DNA of 64,000 nucleotides from Methanobacteriaceae archaeon (lineage in GTDB: Archaea; Methanobacteriota; Methanobacteria; Methanobacteriales; Methanobacteriaceae). The stretch lies in assembly GCA_030656015.1 (NCBI GenBank), contig JAUSNX010000001.1, positions 1-64,000 on the forward strand, written 5' to 3'. This document shows, piece by piece, positions 19,043-26,240 of this stretch (position 1 is the first letter of the stretch; every line of letters starts with the position of its first letter). The position numbers were made by a program, and so were the translations under genes. The notes below the pieces were generated by a model that searched no databases, had not been told where the DNA came from, and worked only from the letters and a program-made list of their open reading frames with translations.

Positions 19043-19423
19043 ATGATTAAGAATACCAAGCATTTTATGATGGATCAAGATTATGATTACCAATCTGATT
19101 CGTTGCTTTTACACATTACTGAAGATTACGAATACAAAAAATCAGTTCGCCTAGAAGAGGATATAATTCTAGACTTTGATAAAAACGATGTCCCTGTAGC
19201 TTTAGAGCTATTAAACGCATCTAAAACTCTTCATGTTAAAAAATCTTCTCTTATTCAACCTGTTTCTTTAAAGATGAATATTGGGGTTGCTGAAGATACA
19301 ATAAAATTAGATGCTACCTTATCATTTTTAATTCATCAAAAACAAATACCCAAATCTTTAAACTGGCAGACCAGCAACGATGTTAATTTAACAGCCAATG
19401 AAGCTAGCTTTGCTACGGCCTAA
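19043..19423 (+). CDS. DUF2283 family protein
   Basis: A 126-aa protein whose first half matches DUF2283: YDYQSDSLLLHI, then ILDFDKNDVPVALELLNASK. The second half is less conserved. The family has no known reaction and is often encoded near toxin-antitoxin genes and mobile elements. A second protein of similar plan is at 44434-44868. The gene is preceded by copy 1 of the 70-nt structured element. Confidence 0.75.
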   Translation: MIKNTKHFMMDQDYDYQSDSLLLHITEDYEYKKSVRLEEDIILDFDKNDVPVALELLNASKTLHVKKSSLIQPVSLKMNIGVAEDTIKLDATLSFLIHQKQIPKSLNWQTSNDVNLTANEASFATA

Positions 19424-19597
19424 GTTTAGTTTGGAAAATTTCTAAGGATTCTATAATATCTTTTAATAAAGCTTAGGATCTTTCATAATAAAATAGCCTA
19501 CTTCATGACCTTTTTTTCAATTTCTTTGCAAAAAGTGCCAATAATTTTATTATAATTAATCATAAAATATTTATTAATTTAAAACATAATTAGAATC

Positions 19598-19668
19598 ACA
19601 GATAAAACCTGGAAGTCAAGTGTACCTTGAGGTGCTCGTTCAACAGTATTTTCAGGTACTGATTATTA
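19598..19668 (+). ncRNA. Repeated structured element, copy 2
   Basis: Second copy of the element at 18920. Differences keep pairing: the AGTGC/GCACT stem of copy 1 becomes AGTGT/GTACT here, with G-U pairs replacing G-C pairs, and the inner hairpin becomes GTACC/GGTGC around TTGA. It ends 17 bp before the mntA-like start codon. Confidence 0.45.
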
Positions 19669-19685
19669 AATTTCTGGTGAAATAA

Positions 19686-19970
19686 ATGAATGATCTTATT
19701 CAAATCCTTAAAGAACATGAAAATGATATTAAGGAAGATTTCAGTGTCAAAAAAATAGGTATTTTTGGTTCACAGATTCGTGGTGATTCCAATGATGAAA
19801 GCGATGTTGATATCTTAGTTGAATTTGATAAACCTACTTTGCACAATTTTATGGGCCTTATATTCTATTTAGAAGATCTTTTTAGTAAAAAAGTTGATCT
19901 GGTCACTGAGAAATCTTTGAGTCCTTATATCAAATCTACAGTAGAAAAAGAGGTTGTCTGGTGTGAGTGA
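19686..19970 (+). CDS. mntA: MNT-domain nucleotidyltransferase antitoxin
   Basis: A 94-aa minimal nucleotidyltransferase. The family active site is complete: GSQIRGDSNDESDVDILVEF holds the GS motif and the two aspartates, and a later LVTEKSL supplies the third acidic region (VDLV). MntA-type antitoxins block their HEPN partner HepT by adding AMP units to it. The partner follows with an 8-base overlap but is broken (see 19963-20341). Start ATG 19686 after GGTGAA. Confidence 0.85.
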   Translation: MNDLIQILKEHENDIKEDFSVKKIGIFGSQIRGDSNDESDVDILVEFDKPTLHNFMGLIFYLEDLFSKKVDLVTEKSLSPYIKSTVEKEVVWCE

Positions 19971-20341
19971 TGACGATTTATTTTTAGGACATATACTTGA
20001 TGAAATTACTTTTATTGAAGAAAACTTCAGCCAGATTTCATTTGATAGCTTCATAAAAAATCCTGTTCTCCAAAGGGCATCTATAAGAAGTCTAGAAATA
20101 ATTGGTGAAGCTGTTAAAAATTCAAAGAATTTTCGATGCCCGAAAAATCTTCGATTTTTGGACGGCCGTTAAAAATTTATCTGAAAGTTTTAAAGCAGAT
20201 AATCCGGAAATTGAATGGAAAGAAATCGCTGGAATGAGGGATAGGCTTATACACCGCTATTTCAGTGTTGATTGGGATATTGTTTGGGAAGTTATTAATA
20301 ATAGACTTCCTGAATTAAAAAATATTATAAAAATGGCTTAA
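19963..20341 (+). pseudogene. hepT: HepT-type HEPN toxin gene split by a 45-bp insertion
   Basis: The front reads DDDLFLGHILDEITFIEENF...SLEIIGEAVKN, then runs into a stop at about 20170. The rear reads LSESFKADNPEIEWKEIAGMRDRLIHRYFSVDWDIVWEV, including the HEPN ribonuclease motif R-DRLI-H-RY. Removing 55 bases between the two copies of GTTAAAAATT (20113 and 20168) restores EAVKNLSESF, the normal HepT sequence. The toxin is thus inactivated by a recent insertion while its antitoxin remains intact. Start is probably GTG 19963. Confidence 0.85.
20113..20177. mobile_element. 45-bp hairpin insert flanked by 10-bp direct repeats
   Basis: Bases 20123-20167 lie between two copies of GTTAAAAATT (20113-20122 and 20168-20177), which look like a target-site duplication. 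The insert contains an imperfect palindrome (CCGAAAAATC / GATTTTTGG). It encodes no protein and resembles a very short miniature inverted-repeat element. Total added length is 55 bp, which shifts the frame of hepT. Confidence 0.65.
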
Positions 20342-20538
20342 AGTAGATTTTTTATTTTATAACATTTTATCGTCTTCTTTGAATTCATCAAAGTCCATTT
20401 AACCAATTAATATTTCACTATTTTTCCATATTTTTCATTTTCTACCCACAAATAATCCACTTATATACACATCATTTATAATGTCTTAAAACAAAGTATA
20501 AATACCATAATACTTTTTAAAATTATAAGAGCAAAACC

Positions 20539-21054
20539 ATGAAAACTATACAAGACTGTCTATTAGAAAAAAACGCAACTGTAGAGGCCTTAGGACAGGG
20601 CAAACAATCTATTTTAATTAGGAACTATGAAAATACTTTGAAAGAATTTTTACTTTATCCTACTATTGAATATCTGGATGATGAAAAATACCTGGACAGC
20701 TTCCAAGATAAACATCATTCTTTCATCAAGAAAAATTCCAAACCGGATATAGAAGGCCCTGAATTTGAAGTCAAATACTATGCCAAAGTGGAAGAAGAAA
20801 TTAAAAAACCAGCCGCTAGTATTGAAGCTATAAATAAGCACCATATGTGGACTGATGAGTATGTAAATGATTATATGAACGCTGATACTACCATTGTTTG
20901 GCTTTTAAGAGTTTACAAACTAAAAGAACCGGTGGTTATCAAAAGAACCAATGGTATGGTTTATGCTGACGTGGATGAAGCAATTTCCGTAGAAGATATT
21001 GAACCAGTATTATCTGATGCAGAATTTAATAAATTAAAAAAGAGTTTAAAATAG
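20539..21054 (+). CDS. DUF1802 family protein
   Basis: A 171-aa soluble protein. The N-terminal pattern CLLEKNATVEALGQGKQSI followed by FLLYPTIEYL is characteristic of DUF1802. Function unknown; members are often found near restriction or transposon genes. The TATA-rich region near 20470-20520 could hold its promoter, and no strong ribosome site is present. It marks the right edge of the defence-type cluster. Confidence 0.75.
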   Translation: MKTIQDCLLEKNATVEALGQGKQSILIRNYENTLKEFLLYPTIEYLDDEKYLDSFQDKHHSFIKKNSKPDIEGPEFEVKYYAKVEEEIKKPAASIEAINKHHMWTDEYVNDYMNADTTIVWLLRVYKLKEPVVIKRTNGMVYADVDEAISVEDIEPVLSDAEFNKLKKSLK

Positions 21055-21418
21055 ATCTTTTTCTATTTTAACTATAATTTTCTTTTTAAATAAAATATAA
21101 TTAACTCTAATGATTTATTAAACATTTTACTATCTTTATTTTACTCAAATAACTATTTTTAAGATTAAGACTAATTTAATAAGCATAATTGACTTTTTTA
21201 TCAAATTTAATTCTATACAGTCGATTAATAGATGATTATAAATCAGACAATTTATACTATTTTACTTTATTTTTAAATTTAAATCATCAACTATTCTACA
21301 ATTTAATTATGGTTAATTATTTTGTCCATATCCCCCATGATTACTTTTCATAAGCTCTCCACAGTATTATACCACATGAAAATAAATAATTCTATAGAAC
21401 ATTAATTAGGTGATAAAT
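21055..21418. other. Intergenic region without recognised gene
   Basis: 364 bp of AT-rich DNA. T-runs soon after the DUF1802 stop could terminate its transcript. An AGGTGATAA ribosome site at the right end serves the next gene. I see no ORF or repeat worth naming. Confidence 0.5.
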
Positions 21419-21682
21419 ATGGCTATGAAAGTCTATGATTTAGTAAATAAAGCAGAAGAAATTGAAAATGCAACCATATATGTGGAAAATTACACCAATA
21501 AAGAGGATGCCAATGGAAAAGAAATCCACGTTGTAGAAATTAATTTAGAAGATACCGACACCGAAAAGGTCACTGGCCCATATATCCTGGAAGCAGATAC
21601 CAAATCGGCCCTGGACTCGCAAGTAAAATTCACCCTGGGTGCCTATTTCAAGAAAATAGACGTGGTAAACAAATTATATTAA
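21419..21682 (+). CDS. Hypothetical small protein
   Basis: An 87-aa acidic protein (MAMKVYDLVNKAEEIENATIYVEN..., ending GAYFKKIDVVNKLY), predicted to be mixed alpha/beta and soluble. I cannot assign a family. The ATG at 21419 is preceded by AGGTGATAAAT, which makes this start much better than the GTG at 21410 that lies inside that site. Confidence 0.7.
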   Translation: MAMKVYDLVNKAEEIENATIYVENYTNKEDANGKEIHVVEINLEDTDTEKVTGPYILEADTKSALDSQVKFTLGAYFKKIDVVNKLY

Positions 21683-21876
21683 TATAAATAATTATTTTAA
21701 AAAGGCAGTTTGATGATTAATTGAACAGAAAAAACACATTAGGATCATTACCTAATTCTCAAGATATACAAAATAAGTAAGTAATTTAAGAAGTTTTTTG
21801 AGTATAAAAAACAATATCGTGCTTTTAAATCTCAAAAATAAATAATTATTTTAATTATGCATTATTTAGGGTTAAA

Positions 21877-22020
21877 TTATTTTTGAAGTTTACCTTTTAT
21901 TTTTCCTTCAATTTCTTTAGATTTCCCTTTAATCTCACCCTCATATTCTTTAGCTTTTCCTTTAATTTCACCTTCTTTTTGTTTAACTTTTCCTTTTAAT
22001 TCATCTGTTTTTTCTCCCAT
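21877..22020 (-). CDS. CsbD-like small repetitive protein
   Basis: A 47-aa gene: MGEKTDELKGKVKQKEGEIK, then three further copies of a KGKxKExEGEIKG-type unit, ending GKLQK. It is highly charged and helical, like CsbD-family stress proteins, though shorter. The start is supported by an excellent AAGGAGGAATTCT site directly before ATG 22020. It lies close to Hsp20 and PRC-barrel genes, which agrees with a stress role (inference). Confidence 0.8.
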   Translation of the reverse strand: MGEKTDELKGKVKQKEGEIKGKAKEYEGEIKGKSKEIEGKIKGKLQK

Positions 22021-22138
22021 AGAATTCCTCCTTATTGTTTATTTAACATTTCAGATTATTTATACATCCTAAATTCAAAATAGGAATAATCGGATATGAA
22101 TTTAATATGTATAAACCATTAGAATCTAATTGATGAAT

Positions 22139-23569
22139 TTATTCCAGGTTTTGGTACCAACCATTACCTGTACTCCCCTTGAGTTTAGGGATTATAAAAC
22201 TTCTCATAACTGTTTGCAACATGACTTTGAACATATATCTATGGTTAAGAAGATATTTAGGCCGAGTATAAAATTTTAAGTAGGCCGCAGCTAGTTTTCT
22301 CTCCACCATTTTCTTGTTCAAACCTAGTTGATCGTATTTCAAAAGTGGCTTAAGGACGGTGTATTCTTGCCAATCTTCATTATCTATTAAATTTTTTTCC
22401 TTAAGTTCATTGTAAATCGGTGTTCCGGGAAATGGAGTTAATATAGAGTATTGGCAATAATCAGGTTCAAGTTTTATAGAAAAATCAATTGTTTTATTAA
22501 TATCCTCTTTAGTTTCTCCAGGATATCCTATGATAAAAGAAGTCAATACTTCTAAACCTGCATTTTTCGCAATCTTAACCGCATTTTCAGCGTTTTTAAG
22601 ACTTATACCTTTTTTCATCAGGTCCAAAATACGCTGCGACCCGGATTCAACACCATAATATATGGTTTTCATTCCTGAACTTTTTAGATTCTGAAGAAGA
22701 CCTGGATCTACCCGGTCAACACGGGATGATGCTACAAAACTCACATCCAGGCCTCTGGTTTTAATTTCATCTGCAATATCATTGGCCCGTCTTTTATTCA
22801 ACATGAATGTGTCGTCCATGAATCCAAAATCCCTTATGTGGTATTTATCTATTAATTCTTCAATTTCATCCACTACATTATCAGGACTGCGCGATCTGAA
22901 CTTTTTACCCATAATAAGTGATGATGAACAGTAGTTGCAGGAATATACACAACCTCTACTGGTTATTATTCCACCAGTTTGCTCTTTGGAAGCAGCATAA
23001 GATTCAAATGGAACCAGATGTCTAGCAGGAAAAGGTAAAGAATCAAGGTCTTTTATTAAAGGTCTCTCAGGAGTAGATTTTATATTTCGAGTTTGGGGAT
23101 CTCTGAAAAAAATTCCCGGAACATTATCCATTTGTGGAACTTCCTGGAATGATTCATCTAGGATATCCACCATGGTCTCTTCACCCTCACCCATAACTAC
23201 TACATCCAGATCTCCAGAACTATTTAATGTTTCAAGTGGCATAAAAGTAGCATGAGGGCCACCAATCACCGTTAAAGATTCAGGTAGAATTTTTTTAACC
23301 ATTTCCACATATTTCAATGCACTTTTTATGGTGGATGTAGTGGCCGTAACACCAACTACTTGTGGATTAAGCTTTTCTGCCATCTCAGAAACATTTTCAT
23401 AACCCAGCTGAAGTAGGTCATCATCTACTATTTTTACGCAATAAGATTCCTTCTCCAGTGACGAGGCCAGGTACATGAGATTCATAGGCGGAGCTATAAA
23501 ACCCAGTGCATTTTTCAATGCATTCTCATCATATGGATTTATTAACATTGCATCAATGTTTTTATTCAT
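22139..23569 (-). CDS. B12-binding radical SAM protein
   Basis: A 476-aa enzyme of the cobalamin-dependent radical SAM group (BchE/methyltransferase type). Residues 1-140 form the B12-binding domain ([42 protein letters not shown]). The radical SAM core has the iron-sulfur motif C207-x3-C211-x2-C214 and later [15 protein letters not shown] and FIIGYPGE. It probably methylates or rearranges a substrate that cannot be named from sequence. Monocistronic, with a short spacer to DUF5518. Confidence 0.92.
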   Translation of the reverse strand: MNKNIDAMLINPYDENALKNALGFIAPPMNLMYLASSLEKESYCVKIVDDDLLQLGYENVSEMAEKLNPQVVGVTATTSTIKSALKYVEMVKKILPESLTVIGGPHATFMPLETLNSSGDLDVVVMGEGEETMVDILDESFQEVPQMDNVPGIFFRDPQTRNIKSTPERPLIKDLDSLPFPARHLVPFESYAASKEQTGGIITSRGCVYSCNYCSSSLIMGKKFRSRSPDNVVDEIEELIDKYHIRDFGFMDDTFMLNKRRANDIADEIKTRGLDVSFVASSRVDRVDPGLLQNLKSSGMKTIYYGVESGSQRILDLMKKGISLKNAENAVKIAKNAGLEVLTSFIIGYPGETKEDINKTIDFSIKLEPDYCQYSILTPFPGTPIYNELKEKNLIDNEDWQEYTVLKPLLKYDQLGLNKKMVERKLAAAYLKFYTRPKYLLNHRYMFKVMLQTVMRSFIIPKLKGSTGNGWYQNLE

Positions 23570-23633
23570 ATTTACCCTTTTTGAGTTGATTAAGCTATTA
23601 ATAAGAGTTAATATTAGTAATTAATAGTGTATT

Positions 23634-24092
23634 TCAGTCTCTCCATTTTTTGTTACTATAGTCTTGATTTCGTTGATTCCTTTCATCAGAATCTTCATCT
23701 CCATTCCTATATCTTCGGTTTCTGTGATTGAATCTTGATATTAGAGATCCCACCACGGCACCTATGGCGCCCACAGCTATAACCAAAATTATCTCGGGTG
23801 GTGTGTTTAAGGGAACATAATTAGACAACTGTGCAGAAAATGCCGCGATTTGGCCTTTGAATAAACTCAATAACCACAAGATAATTGCCCCAGCAACACC
23901 CATAAGTGCCCCATTAATCATTCCATCAAAAATATCACCATATGAAATGTAACCCACAATTATACCTGCAATTAAAAAACCAAATAGAGCCACCGGCAAT
24001 CCCATAACCGATCCAATTCCTAGAATTGCTAAAACTACGGTAAATATAATTGCTAAAATAAACCCTTCAACCACAACCGCAATACTGGCCAT
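23634..24092 (-). CDS. DUF5518 membrane protein
   Basis: A 152-aa protein with four glycine-rich transmembrane segments (about residues 8-28, 30-50, 58-78 and 100-120) and a highly charged hydrophilic tail (RNRRYRNGDEDSDERNQRN). DUF5518 proteins are common in methanobacteria and have no known role. AGGAGG lies 8 bases before the ATG. Confidence 0.8.
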   Translation of the reverse strand: MASIAVVVEGFILAIIFTVVLAILGIGSVMGLPVALFGFLIAGIIVGYISYGDIFDGMINGALMGVAGAIILWLLSLFKGQIAAFSAQLSNYVPLNTPPEIILVIAVGAIGAVVGSLISRFNHRNRRYRNGDEDSDERNQRNQDYSNKKWRD

Positions 24093-24164
24093 TTAATATC
24101 CTCCTATTTAAAAAAAAATATTATTTAATCATTTATGTAATATCCCCAATATTTCACACATTTA

Positions 24165-24848
24165 TTAATTAATATTAATTTTATGTACTTCTTGTTGTAT
24201 TTTTGGTAGTTTAATGGTTAAAACCGAGTCTATAAAGTTAGCTGATGCTTCTTTAACTTTTATTTCTGAAGGAAGTTTAATGGTTCTTTTTGTTTCGCCG
24301 TAACTTCTCTCTTTTTGAATGAAATTAACGTCTTCCCCTTCCATTTCCTCTTCGAACTTTACCATGATATCTATTCTTTCACCGGCAATTCCAATATCAA
24401 TATCTTCCTTTTTTACACCAGGAATGTCAATTTTTAAAATTATATTCTCAGTGGTTTCAATAACGTCCAATGATGGTTTGGGGGATGATTTGTAATCAGA
24501 TAGAGTTTTTCCAACTTCACTTTGTTTAGATTTAATAGTATTCATTATGTCATTTAACAAGTTTTCAGTCTGGTTTTTCTTTTTTTCAACTTCTTCTTGC
24601 AAATCTTCCGTTTTATCTTGGGTATCTTCTTTTATTTCGTTTATTTTATTACTTACATCATCTTTCATATCTGATGCACTTGATTTTATATCATCCACTT
24701 TATGTTTAGTATCCCTTTGAAGTTTATCAGACTTTTCTTTGCTATCTTCACTTATTTCGTTTATTCTATTACTCACATCCTCTTTTTTATCTGATGCACT
24801 TGATTTTATATCGTCCACTTTTTCATTCACATCTTTTTTATTAACCAT
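24165..24848 (-). CDS. Hsp20/alpha-crystallin protein with long coiled-coil N-terminus
   Basis: A 227-aa small heat-shock protein. Residues 1-110 are charged coiled coil with two long repeats around VDDIKSSASDKKEDVSN and a degenerate third. The alpha-crystallin domain is at about 125-225: LDVIETTENIILKIDIPGVKKEDI and FIQKERSYGETKRTIKLP; the C-terminus ends in LTIKLPK. The N-terminal extension is far longer than usual and looks like a LEA or CsbD-type protein fused to Hsp20. Start at ATG 24848 behind GGAGTGATT. Likely a holdase chaperone under stress. Confidence 0.88.
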   Translation of the reverse strand: MVNKKDVNEKVDDIKSSASDKKEDVSNRINEISEDSKEKSDKLQRDTKHKVDDIKSSASDMKDDVSNKINEIKEDTQDKTEDLQEEVEKKKNQTENLLNDIMNTIKSKQSEVGKTLSDYKSSPKPSLDVIETTENIILKIDIPGVKKEDIDIGIAGERIDIMVKFEEEMEGEDVNFIQKERSYGETKRTIKLPSEIKVKEASANFIDSVLTIKLPKIQQEVHKININ

Positions 24849-24893
24849 AATAATCACTCCAAATTTTGATATTGATAAAATCCAATTGACAAA

Positions 24894-25133
24894 TTATTCA
24901 GTCTTGAAAACTCTTCCTTTTATTAAAACTGTATCTCCAATAACTTCAATCATTTCATAGGGTACTATTTTTTTATCACCTAGACCAATCTTAGCAGATA
25001 TTCCTGCTTCTTGTAAAATAATAGATTTCACTTTGTTTGTTGCAAAATCCCATTCTATATCTTTTACAATTCCTACTTGATCTCCGGATTCGTCAATTAC
25101 AGATTTACCAGCCAATTCATCAACAATTTTCAT
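24894..25133 (-). CDS. PRC-barrel domain protein
   Basis: A 79-aa single-domain PRC-barrel protein: ELAGKSVIDESGDQVGIVKDI followed by KVKSIILQ and GDKKIVPYEMIEVIGDTVLI. Small stand-alone PRC barrels in archaea are linked to RNA metabolism or cell division machinery. It lies 45 bp upstream of the Hsp20 gene on the same strand and may share its transcript. Confidence 0.88.
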   Translation of the reverse strand: MKIVDELAGKSVIDESGDQVGIVKDIEWDFATNKVKSIILQEAGISAKIGLGDKKIVPYEMIEVIGDTVLIKGRVFKTE

Positions 25134-25496
25134 ATTTTCACCTTTGATTTTCTGGTTACTTTTGCAGTACCTTTGACTATTGTTATATTTTTATAACCGT
25201 GATAATTCTATAAATTTTAAAGAATATGTCAATAATGCAGTTATAAACGCATTTAATCAATTTTTGGGGAATAATAACTTAGTTAGTGATTAATATAAAC
25301 AATAGAATACAATCTATACTATAAAACATGAATTGAATAATGATAATTATTAAAAGGATTTTTATGGTTAAAATTATAATATTACGAGATTTCCTTAAAT
25401 TTTAAAACCATGATATTATATTTTGTTAACAATCTGCTATCAATATATTGTTCTTACTAGTTATTAAGTATTTTTAAAAAAAACATAAAAATATAT
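25134..25496. other. Intergenic region
   Basis: 363 bp, very AT-rich. It contains the promoter region of the PRC-barrel gene on the minus strand. No ORF, repeat or stable hairpin was noticed. Confidence 0.5.
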
Positions 25497-25697
25497 TTAA
25501 TTAAAATCAGTAAAATTATAAACCTTTTTAAGATCCTTTTCTAAGAAGTATGGTTCAAATCCTTCTTTTAGATTATAAATAGCTACTTTAGCAGTACTGC
25601 CCTGATTTATAACATGAAATGATGGACAGAAAACCACAAAAGTATTTTTTTCTTCGGTAATAAAAACAGGAATATTCATTTTTTGATTATCAACCAT
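25497..25697 (-). CDS. HicB-like small protein
   Basis: A 66-aa protein with the partial RNase-H-like fold of HicB antitoxins: IPVFITEEKNTFVVFCPSF, then QGSTAKVAIYNLKEGFEPYFLE, which corresponds to the family pattern of a strand pair followed by a helix. The C-terminal DNA-binding part and a HicA toxin neighbour are both missing, so it is an orphan. GGAG lies upstream of the ATG. Confidence 0.7.
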   Translation of the reverse strand: MVDNQKMNIPVFITEEKNTFVVFCPSFHVINQGSTAKVAIYNLKEGFEPYFLEKDLKKVYNFTDFN

Positions 25698-26074
25698 AAT
25701 AAGATACTCCTATGCCGTACAATTTGCATATCTATAATATTAATATATTCCTTTTATTAGATTAAGGTTATTAAAAATAAAAAAGAAAAACTTATTGTTG
25801 TTGTTTTTCTTTTGCTCTTTGTTTTGAACTTTTTTAGTTACTTTTAATTTAGCTTTTTTGTACTCATTTTATAGAGTTACGGTTGTATTATTGTTGGTAT
25901 AGTTAACGTATCATTGGCAATTGGTGAATTGGTAATTTACTGATCTTTTGGAATAATATGTTAAAATCGAAAATAATCTGATCAATATGAACAAATTAGT
26001 GATTTTAACTAAAATTAGAGGTTTATTTTACAAATAAAAACATTTTAATTCTATTTAAAAAAAGAAAAAGTATA

Positions 26075-26145
26075 TTATTTTTTACTACTTACCCATCCAC
26101 ATACTCATGAATAATGCCAGTATAAGGCTTATTAATGGTATTCAT
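26075..26145 (-). pseudogene. Relic of an adhesin C-terminal anchor
   Basis: Read on the minus strand these bases give IPLISLILALFMSMW and a stop near KK, closely matching the anchor GIPLIVLIMALFMVIGG of the intact adhesins, including the following TAGTAAAAAATAA. No open frame leads into it. It lies 95 bp beyond the stop of the adhesin at 26241-29162, whose own C-terminus lacks this anchor. Confidence 0.7.
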
Positions 26146-26240
26146 ATATTTAATTTATTACTATAATTTCACAGCAGATTTAAAAAAAGAAAAGAAAAAA
26201 ATAGGGTATATATTATTTAAAAAGATAAGTTAAAGGCATT

